From Riptortus pedestris (taxonomy: Eukaryota > Arthropoda > Insecta > Hemiptera > Alydidae): a stretch of DNA of 64,000 nucleotides. A program made the position numbers and the translations under genes. The stretch covers positions 1,316,001 through 1,380,000 of the forward strand of contig CM032230.1 of the NCBI GenBank assembly GCA_019009955.1, in the 5' to 3' direction. The notes under the pieces were generated by a model. That model was not told where the DNA came from. It saw nothing but the letters and a program-made list of their open reading frames with translations, and made no database searches. Of this stretch, positions 34,462-47,300 are shown in pieces (the first letter of the stretch is position 1; every line of letters begins with the position of its first letter).

Positions 34462-35600
34462 ACTAGCTCAGATACCCGGCTTCGCCCGGGAATTCATTTG
34501 AGGCTGAATGAAGATGGTATTTTTTAGCAGGCTTTACATTGCCCAATATTTTGACATTTACCCGTCCCAGTATTTAGGATTGATACCCGTCGTTGCCGTG
34601 GATTTTGCTAATAATAGAATATTTGATCGATAAGGCTTTACTGTCATTGATATTTTTATATTTCCCGTTTCATACATGTAAATATGGTGAATTTTTATTT
34701 CAGGCCTCCTTTATAACCCCCCTCCCGTTCGAACCTAAAAATTTTAATATAACTTATAATTATGGAAGAATTAATGCTAACTGACATACCGAGTTTTGTT
34801 AAGTTCGGTTTCAGCCGTTAGTGCCCAATAACAGTGTTGGCTCCCGCTAAAGTTTTAACGTATAAACTCATTTATACTTAGGTATACGACAAAAGTGTAT
34901 ATAAGAAAAGTTACTCCAAATAACAAAATAAACAACTTTGTTATGTTTATATTTGCGGAAAAACCAATAGGAAACGAAATATCGCTATTTTTAATTTCAG
35001 GCTTCCCTTATATCCCCCACTCCTGCCCGTCCATATAAATGTTGGTATGCCATATTATAATGAAGGCCTCGCTGCTGATACACATACCGAGTTTTATTTA
35101 GTTCGGTTGAGTCTTTTTTGCAAATAATATTGTTGACTCCCGCTATAAATTTTAGCGTATAACGCTTTTAAACTTCGGTATACGACAAAAGTGTATATAA
35201 CAAAAGTTACTCTAAATTACAAAATAAACTACTTTTGTTATGGCATATTTGCTGAAAAAGCAATAGGAAACGAAATATCGCTATTTTTAATTTCAGGCCT
35301 CCCTTATAACCCCCACTCCTGTTTTGTCTCAGAGGATATTAATATAGCCTAAAGTCTAAGTTGGATTAGTAGTAATATACATACCAAGTTTCATAAAATT
35401 CGGTTCAGCAGCCGTTTATGCCGTGAAAAGGTAACAAACAAACAAACAAACAAACAAACATACACGAAAGAAACAAAAATGCAGATATGGTGTCTATGAC
35501 ATGTGGAAACGAAAAGTTATCGTGAAATTTCGCGAAAAAAATCAATGTACAGACAGAGGTTACAATTTTATATATATATAGATATATATAGAGAGAGAGA
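34462..35600 (+). repeat. Interspersed repeat family B, copy
   Basis: Starts 'ctagctcagatacccggctt', ends 'cggttcagcagccgtttatg', (CAAA)n, then 'acaattttatatatata' and a short GA run. Two internal ~300-bp units are visible ('gttactccaaataac' and 'gttactctaaattac'). Confidence 0.75.
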
Positions 35601-36110
35601 GAGACACAATTTCAAACAGACCTCATTTTCATCACCTCGTAGGTAGGATCGATGGACATTTGAAGAAAATTTTCAAAAATTGTGTCATGAATACGAACTC
35701 AATACTTTCTGCTAAAAAATAAAGCTTGTCATCCAGATCCTGCATAAATTAAGCAAATTTCCCACATGCTACAGTGCCACACTAATAACCCCAACTTATC
35801 ATCTATTCTATATTTCTCCTGTAACAAGAAGCTTATATAAGTAGGACTTGAAATTGAAGATGGCACAAGATATTTATTGCCATAGTTGTACACAGAATGA
35901 GTAAAAATGAGAATTAACTAAAGATTGAAAACTAAAAACTACAAATAGCTCAGTTAATATTTGAGTTGGAGAATAAATGTATAGAAAAACAGTTGTAGAA
36001 TATTACAATTACAACAATATTGATTATATAATATTTTTTCATCAAAACTATTATAATACAAATATTTTGAATTTTCGATTTTAGATCCTCTCGACTTTAC
36101 ATGATTAAAT
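35601..36110 (-). repeat. Interspersed repeat family A, copy in reverse orientation
   Basis: Contains 'tcaaacagacctcattttca' and 'gtaggatcgatggacatttg', the complement of the family's left-end phrase 'caaatgtccatcgatcctac', and a decayed reverse landmark at 35,735-35,765. Confidence 0.6.
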
Positions 36111-36875
36111 AAATAAATTTAAATAAATTGTGCAGTGATAAAAATGCTAAAGTTAGTGTGTTTAATTTTGTAATCAAAAGAACTCTAATAATCAATGTTT
36201 ATTATTATTTTTTGTAATAAACATAACGATATTATATATCAAATATGGCAACAACTCACAGTAAATCTTCACAAGTAGCACCTAATTAAATAACAGATAA
36301 TTCCAATTGAGCCTGAAAATCTACCTAGTAATTATAGGAATAAAACTAATGCCTTCTCTGAGCTGTATTTGTTTTCTGATTATGTTATAGAATCTAATTG
36401 AAGAAAATTTTCCTAGTCTCAATACTTAAAGAAACCGTAACATGCATTAACATTAATCATATTCTTAAAAAAAAAAAAACTTTACCTTTTCTATATTCAT
36501 GGAGCTCTTTATTTGCCTCCAATGGTCAGGAGGGGAAATTATTGATATACAACAATGAACCTCTATTAATAGTATCTAAAGAGGAAAATTAGTTGTGCCC
36601 TATGTCCAGAAGTTGTCAAGCTACAAACCCAAGGTGCTACCTACATCTATGCCAAGCTATCAAAAAACTATTAAATTAAATGAAAAATTATTTATTTATA
36701 ACATTGAACAAATGTGAATTATTTATTTTCATGTCACGTTTCTAATATACGTTTTCTACCTTTATCAAATCTTTCATGTTTCATTTGTTCTACTTAGATA
36801 ATAAGAGAAATAAATGTATCATAAAGCCAATAATTTATCTACTAGTTTTTCTTCTTAGCTGCAAAACCCACTTAC
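36111..36875. other. Intron, nothing recognised
   Basis: AT-rich; short chance open stretches only. Confidence 0.4.
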
Positions 36876-37025
36876 CTTCATTGCTCATGGAAAACAATCT
36901 GAGCTCAGCTTCTGTGAATAAATCTACTTTATCAAAGTGCTTTTTAGTTCTGAAAACTCCAGCTTTCACTTTGTAGTAGCAAGAGCTTGGGGTTGTGTTA
37001 GTGAGCTCAATACTCTTAGTGCATT
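36876..37025 (-). CDS. Coding exon 9 of the ASH-domain gene
   Basis: Acceptor cttctttatttacag; two bases complete a Glu; 49 codons; one base before the consensus donor GAAG/GTAAGT. Residues include CTKSIELTNTTPSSCYYKV ('I-x-L-x-N-T-T-P' is an ASH strand) and AELRLFSMSNE leading into the acidic linker of exon 10. Not visible as a long open frame because the exon is only 150 bp. Confidence 0.88.
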
Positions 37026-37803
37026 CTGTAAATAAAGAAGGGAATTAAATTATAGGAGACAAATGAAGTAAAACCACAAACCAGGCAACACAGCACATTT
37101 CAATATTATTTATAAATTTCTAGACGATATTTCCAATAATAATAATGATAGCTTCTTATTCTTTAATAAATCTGATCTGGGCAACACATGACTTTCTCGT
37201 ACTCCTATTTAATTGAATAAACAAAGTTTTTGGCTGCATTTCATTTGAAAGTGATTCAGGACATCTCTGTGTCAATGGATTGGTTTGAGAAATGTCATAG
37301 AACATAATTTAAAGATGAATGGGTGACTCTTGTTTTAGAGCTTTAGAGCAGTTGGTCCTTGGCAAAAGGATTTAGATGCCCAGGAAACATTCGCTCTAAA
37401 ACAATAAAGAGTTTTGGTGAAACCTCAAGATCATTTTTTAGTGCCTTAAAATAATTTGGTGTCTGTAAGGATAAGGTGCAAATAATTTAAAGATATTTTA
37501 ATGATAATCAACGAGTGGCCTATACAATACAAATTTTTGGTATCTCGAATACAGCCAGAGAAATTTAAAATTTTTTATTATTGCCCTTTTCGAAACACCT
37601 CACCCCCCCTTAGTCAATATTGATCAAAAGAAGAAGTGCTCAACTAGATGTTATATTATATTAGAGATTATTTTGTATTTAGAAAGGTGTTGGCGTTACT
37701 TATTACTGCTAAGTCATCTATCCCTGATCTGAAAAACACAAAAGTATTGTTTTATATATAATATCTCCAATAATAAAAGAATAAATAAAAGTGATTGCTT
37801 CAC
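37026..37803. other. Intron, nothing recognised
   Basis: C-rich strip at 37,600 hints at a family A fragment; no landmark present. Confidence 0.35.
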
Positions 37804-37931
37804 CCTCAAAAGCATTTATCTTAAAGGAAAGAGCTTGATTTGAAAAGAAACTAATGGCAGAGTCCTTATCATTTGCATTTCTCTTGAATTTATCTCTCAA
37901 TGTCTCACAGGCCCAAGGAGATTCAAAATCC
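37804..37931 (-). CDS. Coding exon 8 of the ASH-domain gene
   Basis: Acceptor ctactttttctcag; one base completes a Lys; 42 codons; one base before donor GAGG/GTGAAG. Residues DFESPWACETLRDKFKRNA and ALSFKINAFE. Both flanking junctions fit in phase. The frame stays open into the intron for about 20 codons, so the donor position is chosen by phase and motif. Confidence 0.78.
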
Positions 37932-38039
37932 CTGAGAAAAAGTAGGCTTAATTATATTTTGCTATTTTGAATTACTGTTAAATCTTGCATAAACCTCACC
38001 CAACCAATTGTCTATCAACCTGATTGAAAACCAATTTCA

Positions 38040-38590
38040 AACATATTTCCCTCGAGGGAAATCTGCTATTGAGGTTGTGCTCATAACATCACATTCAAAA
38101 AATATCCTCAAATATTTATGATCCTACCTAGGAGATGGCAAAAATGAAGTCCTTTCAAATATATATATATATATATATACATACAAATTCGTTGTGTGAT
38201 GACTTCATTGGCTAAAAGTTTACATTCTTTTCTTGAAAATGTTTATTTCATCTATACCATACTTCATATTTAACCGTTTCAGTCAATGCTAAATTTCATA
38301 TTTGTTATTGGCAAAAATTGGACCTGGAATAGTGGTTTAGAGGGGGAATTTGAAAATACAAATTAACTCCAAAGTTAAAGTCAAATTGTATAATGTTATA
38401 GAGCCAATCTTATTAAACTATTGGTGCTGTACAATTGTTATTTGCGCTTTATTGTTTCAGCGATCAGTAAATTCTCTTTTTAACTCATCTATTTTTTACA
38501 TAAAAATAGAGAGTATGTGGTGAGGTGGGATGACGTGTCATAGGAGTAGGTGGGAAATCTGCTTAGTTTGCACAGCCCCTGCATAACAGA
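38040..38590 (+). repeat. Interspersed repeat family A, complete-looking copy
   Basis: The left end carries the palindrome-like 'tttccctcgagggaaa' followed by 'tctgctattgaggttg'; the right end is 'gggaaatctgcttagtttgc' then 'acagcccctgcataacagag'. Between are a TA run, a G-rich strip (38,340) and AT-rich sequence. This copy and 58,748-59,270 best define the family limits. Confidence 0.75.
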
Positions 38591-39722
38591 GTTTTTTGTA
38601 TTTATATATTTCATCAAATTATCATTTCCCAACATGAATTATCATTGGGCAGGCTGGAGAGAAAATGAGCAGCCAGTTGAGCATTAAGCCAGCATGTAGT
38701 GAATTTCAAAGAAAATAGGGCTGAAAACCTTGCCAAGTTTTTGAATGACATGAATGAAGTTGAACCTATATTCCTCTATACCGTCCGATTTGTCTCCTTA
38801 CAGTTTTCAGCATTATCCAAATTAGTTTTATTCAAATAATAAATTAATTTGTATTTGTTATCCCTTCTTTGGTTTTCCTTCACAACAATTTAATGACATA
38901 AATTCTTCATATTTGTAATTTGGAATCCATTGCTATTAAAACAACCTTCGCTGACACAATGTTTGTATTTCAAACATTTTTTCACAAAGTAAAATGAAGT
39001 TGTATGTAAGTCTCTAGCTATTGTAACCAATCATTGTTCTGTAGTAATTAAAGCATTTTTATAAGCACATATCCCATCCCTTTTCTTCCCTTAGTAGCTT
39101 CCATACATTTTGATTTTTGATTGCTCAAGAGATCCTTGATTAGTAATATTTCTTTGCAACTCAAATGAATCATATTAGTTTACAAAACTTTTGTATTTTA
39201 ATACTAGAGATATCTCAAAGTTGTCCATACATTGATTTAACTACATTCTCTTTTCAAAATATTTCATGATCCTCTAGTGTTATGTCTTTAGTTTATAAAT
39301 AGTGATATGAGCAAATAGAGTTCATTAATTTCAAAGTAAGAAAAAATACTTTAAAAAACAATTCTTTGAAGCCACTGAAAAGGATAAACCATATAATTAA
39401 AAAAATCAAGACTTTTTGGTTATCACAAATTTTGAAACATAAAAATGTTTGCCCCATTTTTCTATTGATTTTTAAAATAAAAAAATGTGTTCTTGTACTT
39501 CCAAGAAAAGAATTTTAGTCGAACCTGAGGTCACATTTATAATTCAGTTGAAAAGCACTGTCTCCAATCTAAGTTCGAAAAGATAATTTGTAACTAAATT
39601 TCATTTATTATTTACAATAACAAATTATTCATTATTTGTTTGAACTTATTTCTAATTCCAAATGAATGTAGCTTTATGCAGTTTCATTACTTTCTAGCTT
39701 AAATTGGTTGCTCAGTACTTAC
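38591..39722. other. Intron, nothing recognised
   Basis: AT-rich with no coding or repeat landmark. Confidence 0.4.
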
Positions 39723-39865
39723 TTCCTCAAAAATTCATCAGAGAAAGTTGTGCCATAATATTTGCCACCAATGATGGGCCAATTCTCATAAAGGGGTGAA
39801 GAGGCCAACGAGTCTGGATAGTTCATGATCCCATATTCCACTTTACCACATGAAGAATTTGTTAG
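39723..39865 (-). CDS. Coding exon 7 of the ASH-domain gene
   Basis: Acceptor aattgtccttag; 47 codons in phase 0 plus two bases; consensus donor GAA/GTAAGT. Residues CGKVEYGIMNYPDSLASSP, YENWPIIGGKYYG and FSDEFLR: a Pro/Gly/Tyr-rich linker rather than an ASH strand. Joins exon 6 (phase 0) and exon 8. Confidence 0.78.
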
Positions 39866-40456
39866 CTAAGGACAATTTTATATGATCAAAAATGCAATCA
39901 CCGAATGTTATTTATGTTTACCATAAAATAAGTTACAGCTGAAAATTTCATTTCTTTTTTGAAGTTAAAGTTGAAAACGTTATAGTCAATTATATTATTT
40001 TATTTTTAGGTCAGTTTATTGCCCGCATATTCACTCTACATTGGTTAAGGAGAGAACATTTACTTTTCATAGTATCCTTATAATAGGCATATTTTTTTAG
40101 TATATGTGACCATGCTGTTTGCCATACTACATGCAGTTTTAGTTGAATTACATTTTTCTTAATATGTAAGTTTAATTATTAAGAGTACAAAATTAACAAA
40201 AAATAAATAAAATAAGTATACAAAATTATTATTTTTAAATATATTTATAAAATAAGTCCAAATCAGCTTGGAGATGCTGTGATGATTTTTCTTCATTTTC
40301 AATTTAATTGTAAGATTCCAAGTGTAAGTTGTCAATAATAATAAAAGATACCATCCATTAAATGCTACAAAAATTGATATTATGTATAAATTGATTATAA
40401 TCCTTATAATTTTGATAGATTTTTTTCTGCACTTCCAGGCCATATTCCTCCTTTAA
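39866..40456. other. Intron, nothing recognised
   Basis: AT-rich up to the piggyBac target site TTAA at 40,453-40,456. Confidence 0.4.
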
Positions 40457-41687
40457 CACTCATCTCCTACGGTTGGCTCGGATCCGACCGGGACGCCGGT
40501 TCCCCCTTGTCTAAAAATCGCCTGGCTTCGCAGACTACTCCATGTTCCTAGGTACCCTCCTCTGCAGTAGTGCCTGGGAGGCTGACAAGTCCACTTCGCT
40601 CAGGTAAGTGTACTCTCCTCATTATTACCCATTCGGTCAGATCCGACCCACCGTAGGAAATAAGTTAGGGGTCGGATCCGACCCACCGTAGGTTCTATGC
40701 TTTAGATTTTTTCATGATTATTTCTACATTCCCATAAGAATGCACGATTTTTTTTTTAGAATGGCATTCAATAAAATTTTCACGACCCCGGAAGAAATTT
40801 TGGCGTCGGCCAAGAGAATGAAGACATGTTGAAAGAAAACGAGGATAGTACATCCGAGCAGGAAGATGAGATATTACACAACGTTGATGATGTATTTGAT
40901 GCTGATGAGAGTGATGATGAGTGTGGATTGAAAAATGACCAGGTTTTTGACGATGATGAGAGAAATTTCGATTTCGGCAAGGATGGGGAAACCCTCTGGA
41001 CCGATAAGCCGATGCGATCAATATGGTCAAAGGAAATCCTGGCCCAAGAGGAGAAGCAAGAGGCATCACGGATATTTTGAAACTGTTTTTACTTTTCATT
41101 GGTGAAGAAATGATAAGTGATGTTGTAAAGCACACAAACGAAGAAATCGAACGGACGCGGCATTCATTTACCGGCGATGTTTCGTATATTTCATTACAAA
41201 TAATGAAGAATTTAAAGCCTTTCTTGGCCTCCTTTATTTGAGTGACACATTGAAAAATTCCACCCTGAATACCAAGGAAATGTTTTCCCAAATTTATGGT
41301 CCACCCATGTTTCGATGTACTACCTGTATGTCCCGAGCACGATTTGAATTTATCCTCGAGAAATGCAGGTTTGACGACAAGACAACAAGTTTTCTTGAAT
41401 TTAATTCTCACTTTTGTTCCTTTATTTTGTATTTTTTTTTTTTATAATTTAAGTATATAACTTTAAGAGACTGTCAAAATTTAGTCAAAAGACAATGAAG
41501 ACTGATATAAGTATCAATGTTAACTTTTTTAAACATTAAAGTAAATAATTTTTTTTTTTAATTTTTAATCAATATTTATCCTTTTCCTGCATAATTAATG
41601 ATTTCTTTAATGGTTACACCCTTCAGGGGCCAATATGGTCGGATCCGTAGGAAATGTGGGAGGAAGAACCACCGTAGGAGACGAGGG
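40457..41687 (+). mobile_element. Internally deleted piggyBac-type transposon with TTAA duplication
   Basis: Flanked by TTAA at 40,453-40,456 and 41,688-41,691. Terminal inverted repeats are CACTCATCTCCTACGG (left) and CCCTCGTCTCCTACGG (right, complement), two mismatches in 16. Subterminal copies of a 'cggatccgaccca' / 'ccgtagg' motif occur at 40,478, 40,640-40,690 and 41,640-41,680. A transposase N-terminal part remains inside. Length 1.23 kb against a usual 2-3 kb. Confidence 0.93.
40761..41402 (+). pseudogene. piggyBac transposase, N-terminal part, frameshifted
   Basis: The start ATG at 40,761 (MAFNKIFTTPEEILASAK) shifts frame near 40,820 into an acidic stretch (STSEQEDEILHNVDDVFDA, DESDDE) normal for piggyBac N-termini. 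After another shift come ILKLFLLFIGEEMISDVVK, then LKNSTLNTKEMFSQIYGPP and MSRARFEFILEKCRFDD, the 'M-S-R-x-R-F-x-x-I-x-x-x-x-R-F-D-D' motif before the first catalytic Asp. The catalytic Asp region and C-terminal Cys-rich domain are deleted. Confidence 0.88.
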
Positions 41688-41691
41688 TTAA

Positions 41692-42951
41692 GTGTAATGT
41701 TTTTGGGCATTGTATATCCTTTGCCCACAAATATTGTACAGTTGTAGACAATATAAAAGAAGGTTTGAGTAATATCTCCATGGCACGTGCATTTGTAGTT
41801 AATCGCCCGTGATAAGAAATTGTTTTAAATACTGCTTTGTTCCAATCCATGTTCGGCCAAAAAATGTGTCAGTCAGTAGTTTATGAATTTTATTGGTTGG
41901 TAGTTCTTTGTACGTTAGTTGTGTTATATAATGATGTGAACTGCACATCTGTACTGACTGCTGCTTGGCAACGCGGTCGACACGCATCTAGCAGACAATC
42001 AACTGAATCTTACACAAAGATTCAATAGTGACTGGATTCTTCCTAAGACCTTTATTTGTAAACCAATTCCAACTTATCATTGTGAAGTAATAGAGAAAAT
42101 ACTGGAATATCCTACTCTTAAGCTGCTTACCGCACACATTTCATGTATTCTCTTATATAAGCATGTATTTAATGGAAAAACTAAAACGGGTCATATCAAT
42201 CATGCTTTTACACAAACAAGTTTGTTTTTGAAAATACTAAGACAATAGGGAACTATTTATATTACCAAAATATAAAAACAACTAGTCAATAAATTGGAGA
42301 TTAATTATTTGAATGAAATATTTTTTTAACTCAGACAAATAACATTTCCTGGTCAAAATAATTGAATTAGTAATTTGATCTTATTTCATCTGGATTTAAA
42401 TAGATTTTAAATAGATGTCATCCATAGTGAAAGGAAATGCACATCATGTTGAAAGTTTATATGTAATAAAATATTAGATTCTAAAGGACTGGAAGATACG
42501 TGAATCGTGTAGAAGCTATAATAAAAAGATTGAATATAATATCCTTTCTAAGTTATGGACATTCTGTCAAATCACCATAGTGAAAATGGATCTGGGTCAC
42601 ACACTCACAATATGTCATTCAATTTCAGATTTACACTATTTAACTTAAAACTCATGTTGTGTTTTACTTCTTTAACAACTTCTAAATTGACATGGCCGTA
42701 CTTGATTGTAGCAATTTAGCTAACTTAATTGGACTCCATGACACACCTTTAGATTAGAAATTATCTTTCTTAGGTATTTTAACTTGAGATATGACAAAAT
42801 AATTTTAATGTTTCCAGAAAAAATGAATCACATTCATGACAATTTTAATTATTACAAAAATGGCACCCCTGGAAAGGATGGAATTTTTTTTTAGTAAATA
42901 AATGAAATATATTATCACAAGATAAAGCAAGGAAAAGTAGAATAGGCGTAC
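41692..42951. other. Intron, nothing recognised
   Basis: AT-rich with only chance open stretches. Confidence 0.4.
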
Positions 42952-43039
42952 AGTGCTTGAAGATTGAAGATCAGCATAGCAGACAGAGCCAGATTTGCCA
43001 TCACTTTCTCCTTCGACTGATACAACTTGACGCTCCCTC
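42952..43039 (-). CDS. Coding exon 6 of the ASH-domain gene
   Basis: Acceptor tgcttattgttaag; one base completes a Gln; 29 codons; donor ACT/GTACGC. Residues RERQVVSVEGESDGKSG and CYADLQSSST: a hydrophilic linker. Phase fits exons 5 and 7. The frame runs open into the intron, so the donor is chosen by the GT position and phase. An alternative acceptor three bases further in (ttaaggag) keeps the frame. Confidence 0.7.
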
Positions 43040-43566
43040 CTTAACAATAAGCATAGATTACATTACAACAATGAGTTATGAATTAATTATAAAAGTAAAT
43101 CCTGAACATGGTTGGCAGGAGACCCTCCAACATTAAAAGATTAATTTAAATTTAATTAAAAGATAAAAGGAAGTGGTTGTATTCGCAAAATATAAACAAA
43201 AGCCTTCTGCTTGACCATAATTATATCGACCAAAACTTATACTTTAAGAATAAATCTAATTATACATGTATTTTTTGGTTGGCATTCTAGTCCTTAAAGA
43301 TCTTTAGTCGCTCCCTAATTGTCATATCACCAGTGTGCTAGTCGACATATCTAGGAGAGTCAATATCCTTCATGAAACCTGTTGGCTTCATCACTGATTT
43401 ACTCACTAGATAGACTCCAAAATTCCACTATTACGATGACACCAGTGAACTCTGCAAGTGTACTATATTGTACTAATTCTGCAGTCGCTCATTCAAGCAC
43501 TGACCACATGCTCGATGTCGATTGACTCAGGAGATCTAAAGTCAGACACTTTACAACAGATCTGTC

Positions 43567-43570
<4 letters not shown>
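43040..43570. other. Intron, nothing recognised
   Basis: No recognised coding or repeat landmark. Confidence 0.4.

Positions 43571-43640
<70 letters not shown>
43571..43640. repeat. (TA)n microsatellite
   Basis: About 35 TA units, bordering a family B relative. Confidence 0.95.
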
Positions 43641-43641
<1 letters not shown>

Positions 43642-44265
43642 TAGCGGACCCGACAGACATGGTCCTGCATGATGTTTCAAGCGATTAAGATATTAAATTT
43701 AATAATATTATGTTTAAAAGAAAAGCTACTTTTAATAACACAAAAAACAACTTTTGTTATGTGCACGTTTGCCTAAAAACAAATAGAAAATGAAATATCG
43801 TGAATTTTTCATTCAGGCCTCCCTTATAACTCCCACTCCTGTTCGAACGTAAAAATTTAATATAGCTTATAATCATGGAAGAATTAATGCTAATTTACAT
43901 ATACAGTTTTGTTAAGTTTGGTTCAATCGTTAGTGCTCAATAAAATTGTTGACTCCCACTTAATGTTTTAGTGTATATCTCGTTCATACTTTGTTATATG
44001 ACAAAAGTTAATATAACAAAAGTTACTCTAATTAACAAAATAAACAACTTTTATCCTGTGCATATTTGCCGAGAAACCAATAGGAAACAAAATTTCACTA
44101 TTTTTAATTTTAGGCCTCCCTTACAACCCCCACTCCTGCTCAATCTGCTGGCCTGATTTGTAAATCTAAAACCATCCAGGGCGTCACCAAAACACATACA
44201 CAAAAATTCATTCAAGTCGGTCCAGCCATTTAGGAGGAGTTCAGTGACATACACGTGTACAGTAG
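43641..44265 (+). repeat. Diverged relative of repeat family B
   Basis: Starts 'ctagcggacccgacagacat' instead of the usual family B start. It shares the internal unit ('tcaggcctcccttataac', 'aacaaaagttactcta') and ends 'tcggtccagccatttaggag' then 'gtgtacagtaggattatata'. Similar starts and ends bound non-autonomous retroelements in other insects. Confidence 0.65.
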
Positions 44266-44266
44266 G

Positions 44267-44306
<40 letters not shown>
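44266..44306. repeat. (TA)n microsatellite at 3' side of the R2-like element
   Basis: About 20 TA units followed by 'aacaaacaaatt'. Confidence 0.9.
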
Positions 44307-44309
<3 letters not shown>

Positions 44310-47300
44310 AAACAAATTAAGCTGCCCTCTTTCTGAGGGTACCTGTATGGTCAGCCTCCTAATCTGCCAGTTTTGGTAATATTATTATTATTTCTTATTT
44401 TATTTTGTTTATATTGTATATGGGAATTTGGATAATTGAATGGAGGAAATTTGGGAGGTACCTCAGGTGAGAGTGCAGCTTAATATTTCAGCTTTATTTT
44501 TTATATAAATGATGGTTCACAATTTTTATAGAGGATTTTAGGATAAGTGTGGACAAGTCCTTCAGGTCATCTTTGGTCAGCCCATATTCAATTAATGTCT
44601 TGACGGTTTTTTGATGGAGGACTCCTCTTGAACCAAACAGAAGCCCCATAACTGTCCAGTCTTGGATGTGGTATTTTTCAGAGAAATAGAGGCAACATGG
44701 CTCGTATATTCCTTTCTTCTCTTGATCCACCTCGTCTGCTTGATTTTGGTTCATCTCAAAACGGACAGTGGGATCCAAAATTAACCCTTTCTTTTCATTT
44801 TTCATGATCGCTACAATGTCTGCTCTTCTTGGAGTACCGCCTGCAGATTACAAGTCTTCTTCGAATATTTCTCAATTTGGGCGCTTCTTTTTCAGAGGAG
44901 CAATTTGAGTCCAGACCTTATGATGTCGTGAATTGCGCATCTGCTCGCCCCATTGGGAGGAACCTAGGACATGGGGAAGGGTCTCGAACTCACTGCAATG
45001 CCTACAGTGGGCGTTTCCTAAGTTCCTTCCTGGGACCGAGCGAACTGGCACCTAGGTTCACATTCATCTTCACACCCGTTTCCATTCTGATGAAGAGAGC
45101 CCTTTTTTTGTCAGAAATCCACGAATTACTGGCCTGCCAGTCGTTAAACGTTTCTATGCCTTTTCCTTTAGCTGGTAAAGAGCACCACTCACTAAAGGAT
45201 CTATGGCGTAACTCTTTTCGCAAGTTTCTGACACTGAGATATTCGTTCTTCTCTTTTGTGATATCAAGGGCTTTTAAGCAGTCCGATATTTCAGTAGTGC
45301 AATCTCTCGTTTGAAGTACGTATGGGTTCATGTCTTTGATAATGGCCATACATACATTTATATGTTGCAACAAAGCCTCCCAATATGCTTTAAATAATCC
45401 CAAACCTCTAACTATTCGTGATGAATAAAACATACTGTTAGGAGTATCTGATGGCAAACTTAATATTTCTTTTACTCAGCTCCTAATTATTTTATCGATT
45501 TTCAATAAAAAGGGAGGTTTGAGATCTTTTATTGGTACGCACTGAAGAGGGTAAATCATTATTGGCCATATATATTGGTTTAATATATTTAACTTTTGGT
45601 CAGGCTTGAGCAAGCTGGAGGATGACATCTTGTTTAGTTTTTCAACCAGCGTGCTTGTGAGTTTCTCAGTATCGAGACAGATTTCTTGCTGAAATGTAAC
45701 TCCCAGATATTTTATTTTGTCATTATGGCCGATACTGAAAATTGTTTGCCCGTCCATAGTTGTAATTTCTCGCTGTACCAATTTTCCTTTTTCGATTATT
45801 ATTGCTGTGCTCTTTTTTGCATTCACCTTTAGTCCAATCTTTTGAAGACAGTCAATTGCCTACTCGATCAAGTGTTCAGCTGAAGTATTATCTTTTGCGA
45901 TAAGAGCAACATCATCGGCAAATCCGCAGAATGAGAGATTTGGTAAATTGTCAATCACTTGGTATCCGTAGGCATTGCATATATCTTTTTCACCGAGCTC
46001 TTGGAATACGAAATCTATCGCCATGTTGAAGAGAAAGGGCGATAGTGGATCCCCCTTTCACCATAGTGGCCCACACCTTTCATCATAGGGATTGGTTCAG
46101 TTTTCTTGTTTTTGGGCAGTGAAAAAGTAAATTGTGATAGGACGATAATTGGAAACATCGTGTTTATCACCAGATTTGAATATAAATATGGTTCTTCCTA
46201 ATTTGAATGAGTCCGGGACAAAGCTCCATTTTAGCATGTAGTTTGTTATATGTGCCATAACCTTGTAACATTTTAGGTCTCGGATTGTTCGTACAAAGAT
46301 TCCATCTGGTCCAGGAGCCGAATCTAGTGTAATACCTTTTGTTGCAGCCTCTAGGTCATTTTCATTAAAATCGATGTCTTCTGTTACGCCAAGACATTCT
46401 TTATAATCGTCTAACTGACAGTTATTTTCAGATCCGAAGATATGTTCGAAATTTTTTTTTATGTCTAAACTGTCTAGGTTAAAAGTTGTTGATTCTTCTG
46501 GATTTTCAAAAATCTTTTGAACGACTTTCTTTCGCCTGTAATAATAGTAATGTTGGGCTAATTCGAAATTATACCTGTTCCTACGGCGTTCCGACTCCCT
46601 TTTGCTTTTCTTTATTGGGTCACGTTCTCTGGGGTAGGTATATCCATCTAAATTGTTCTTACGCCTTTTCCTGGCTTCATAATATTTTGTGGCCAGATGA
46701 ACAGGTGCTTTACCACTCATTTGTTCACCATGCAGAAAGTTCGTGAAGTCATTTATAGCATCGTTAAACGCAGTGTCGTTTATTAATAAATTAATAATGT
46801 TGTATTCCCAATTTTGGAGACAATTTTGCAGGTTAATACCATCTGTTTCATCATCGGAAAAATTAGCATTATGGTTTTCAGGTGACGGATTAATATGGCT
46901 GATTCTGTAGGCATCTGGATGAGCCTTACTCACGTGAATTTGGACATTTTTGCACTCCTTCCCACAGATTCCACATTTTATAACATTTTTGTCTTCATTT
47001 CCTTTATGACTTCTCGATAAGTGGGGGTTAATTCCCCGTTTTGTTAAAACGTTTTGGCATAGGTGACATTCGACGAGATTGCTAGCAGGAATTATTTGAA
47101 TTGCACAGATGTTGTATATCTACTGAATTATTCATTGAAATTTTACTTACTTTAAGTCATCATTAGATTACCCCTAGATAGTAGTCTTTAATAAAATAAT
47201 CAAACATTGGTGAAGGGACATCACTTCTCTTAGTTTATGTGAAATATTTACTTTTTCTTCCCTTCTAATGAGTGGTTTCTTTAAAAATTTCAAGAAAAAA

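Noticed and set aside
40695..41411. 238-codon minus-strand frame, the longest there
   Set aside because: Antisense of the piggyBac transposase; its His/Ser-rich composition is the complement of the acidic stretch.
44829..45314. 161-codon plus-strand frame
   Set aside because: Antisense of the R2-like endonuclease/knuckle region, which has clear motifs on the minus strand.
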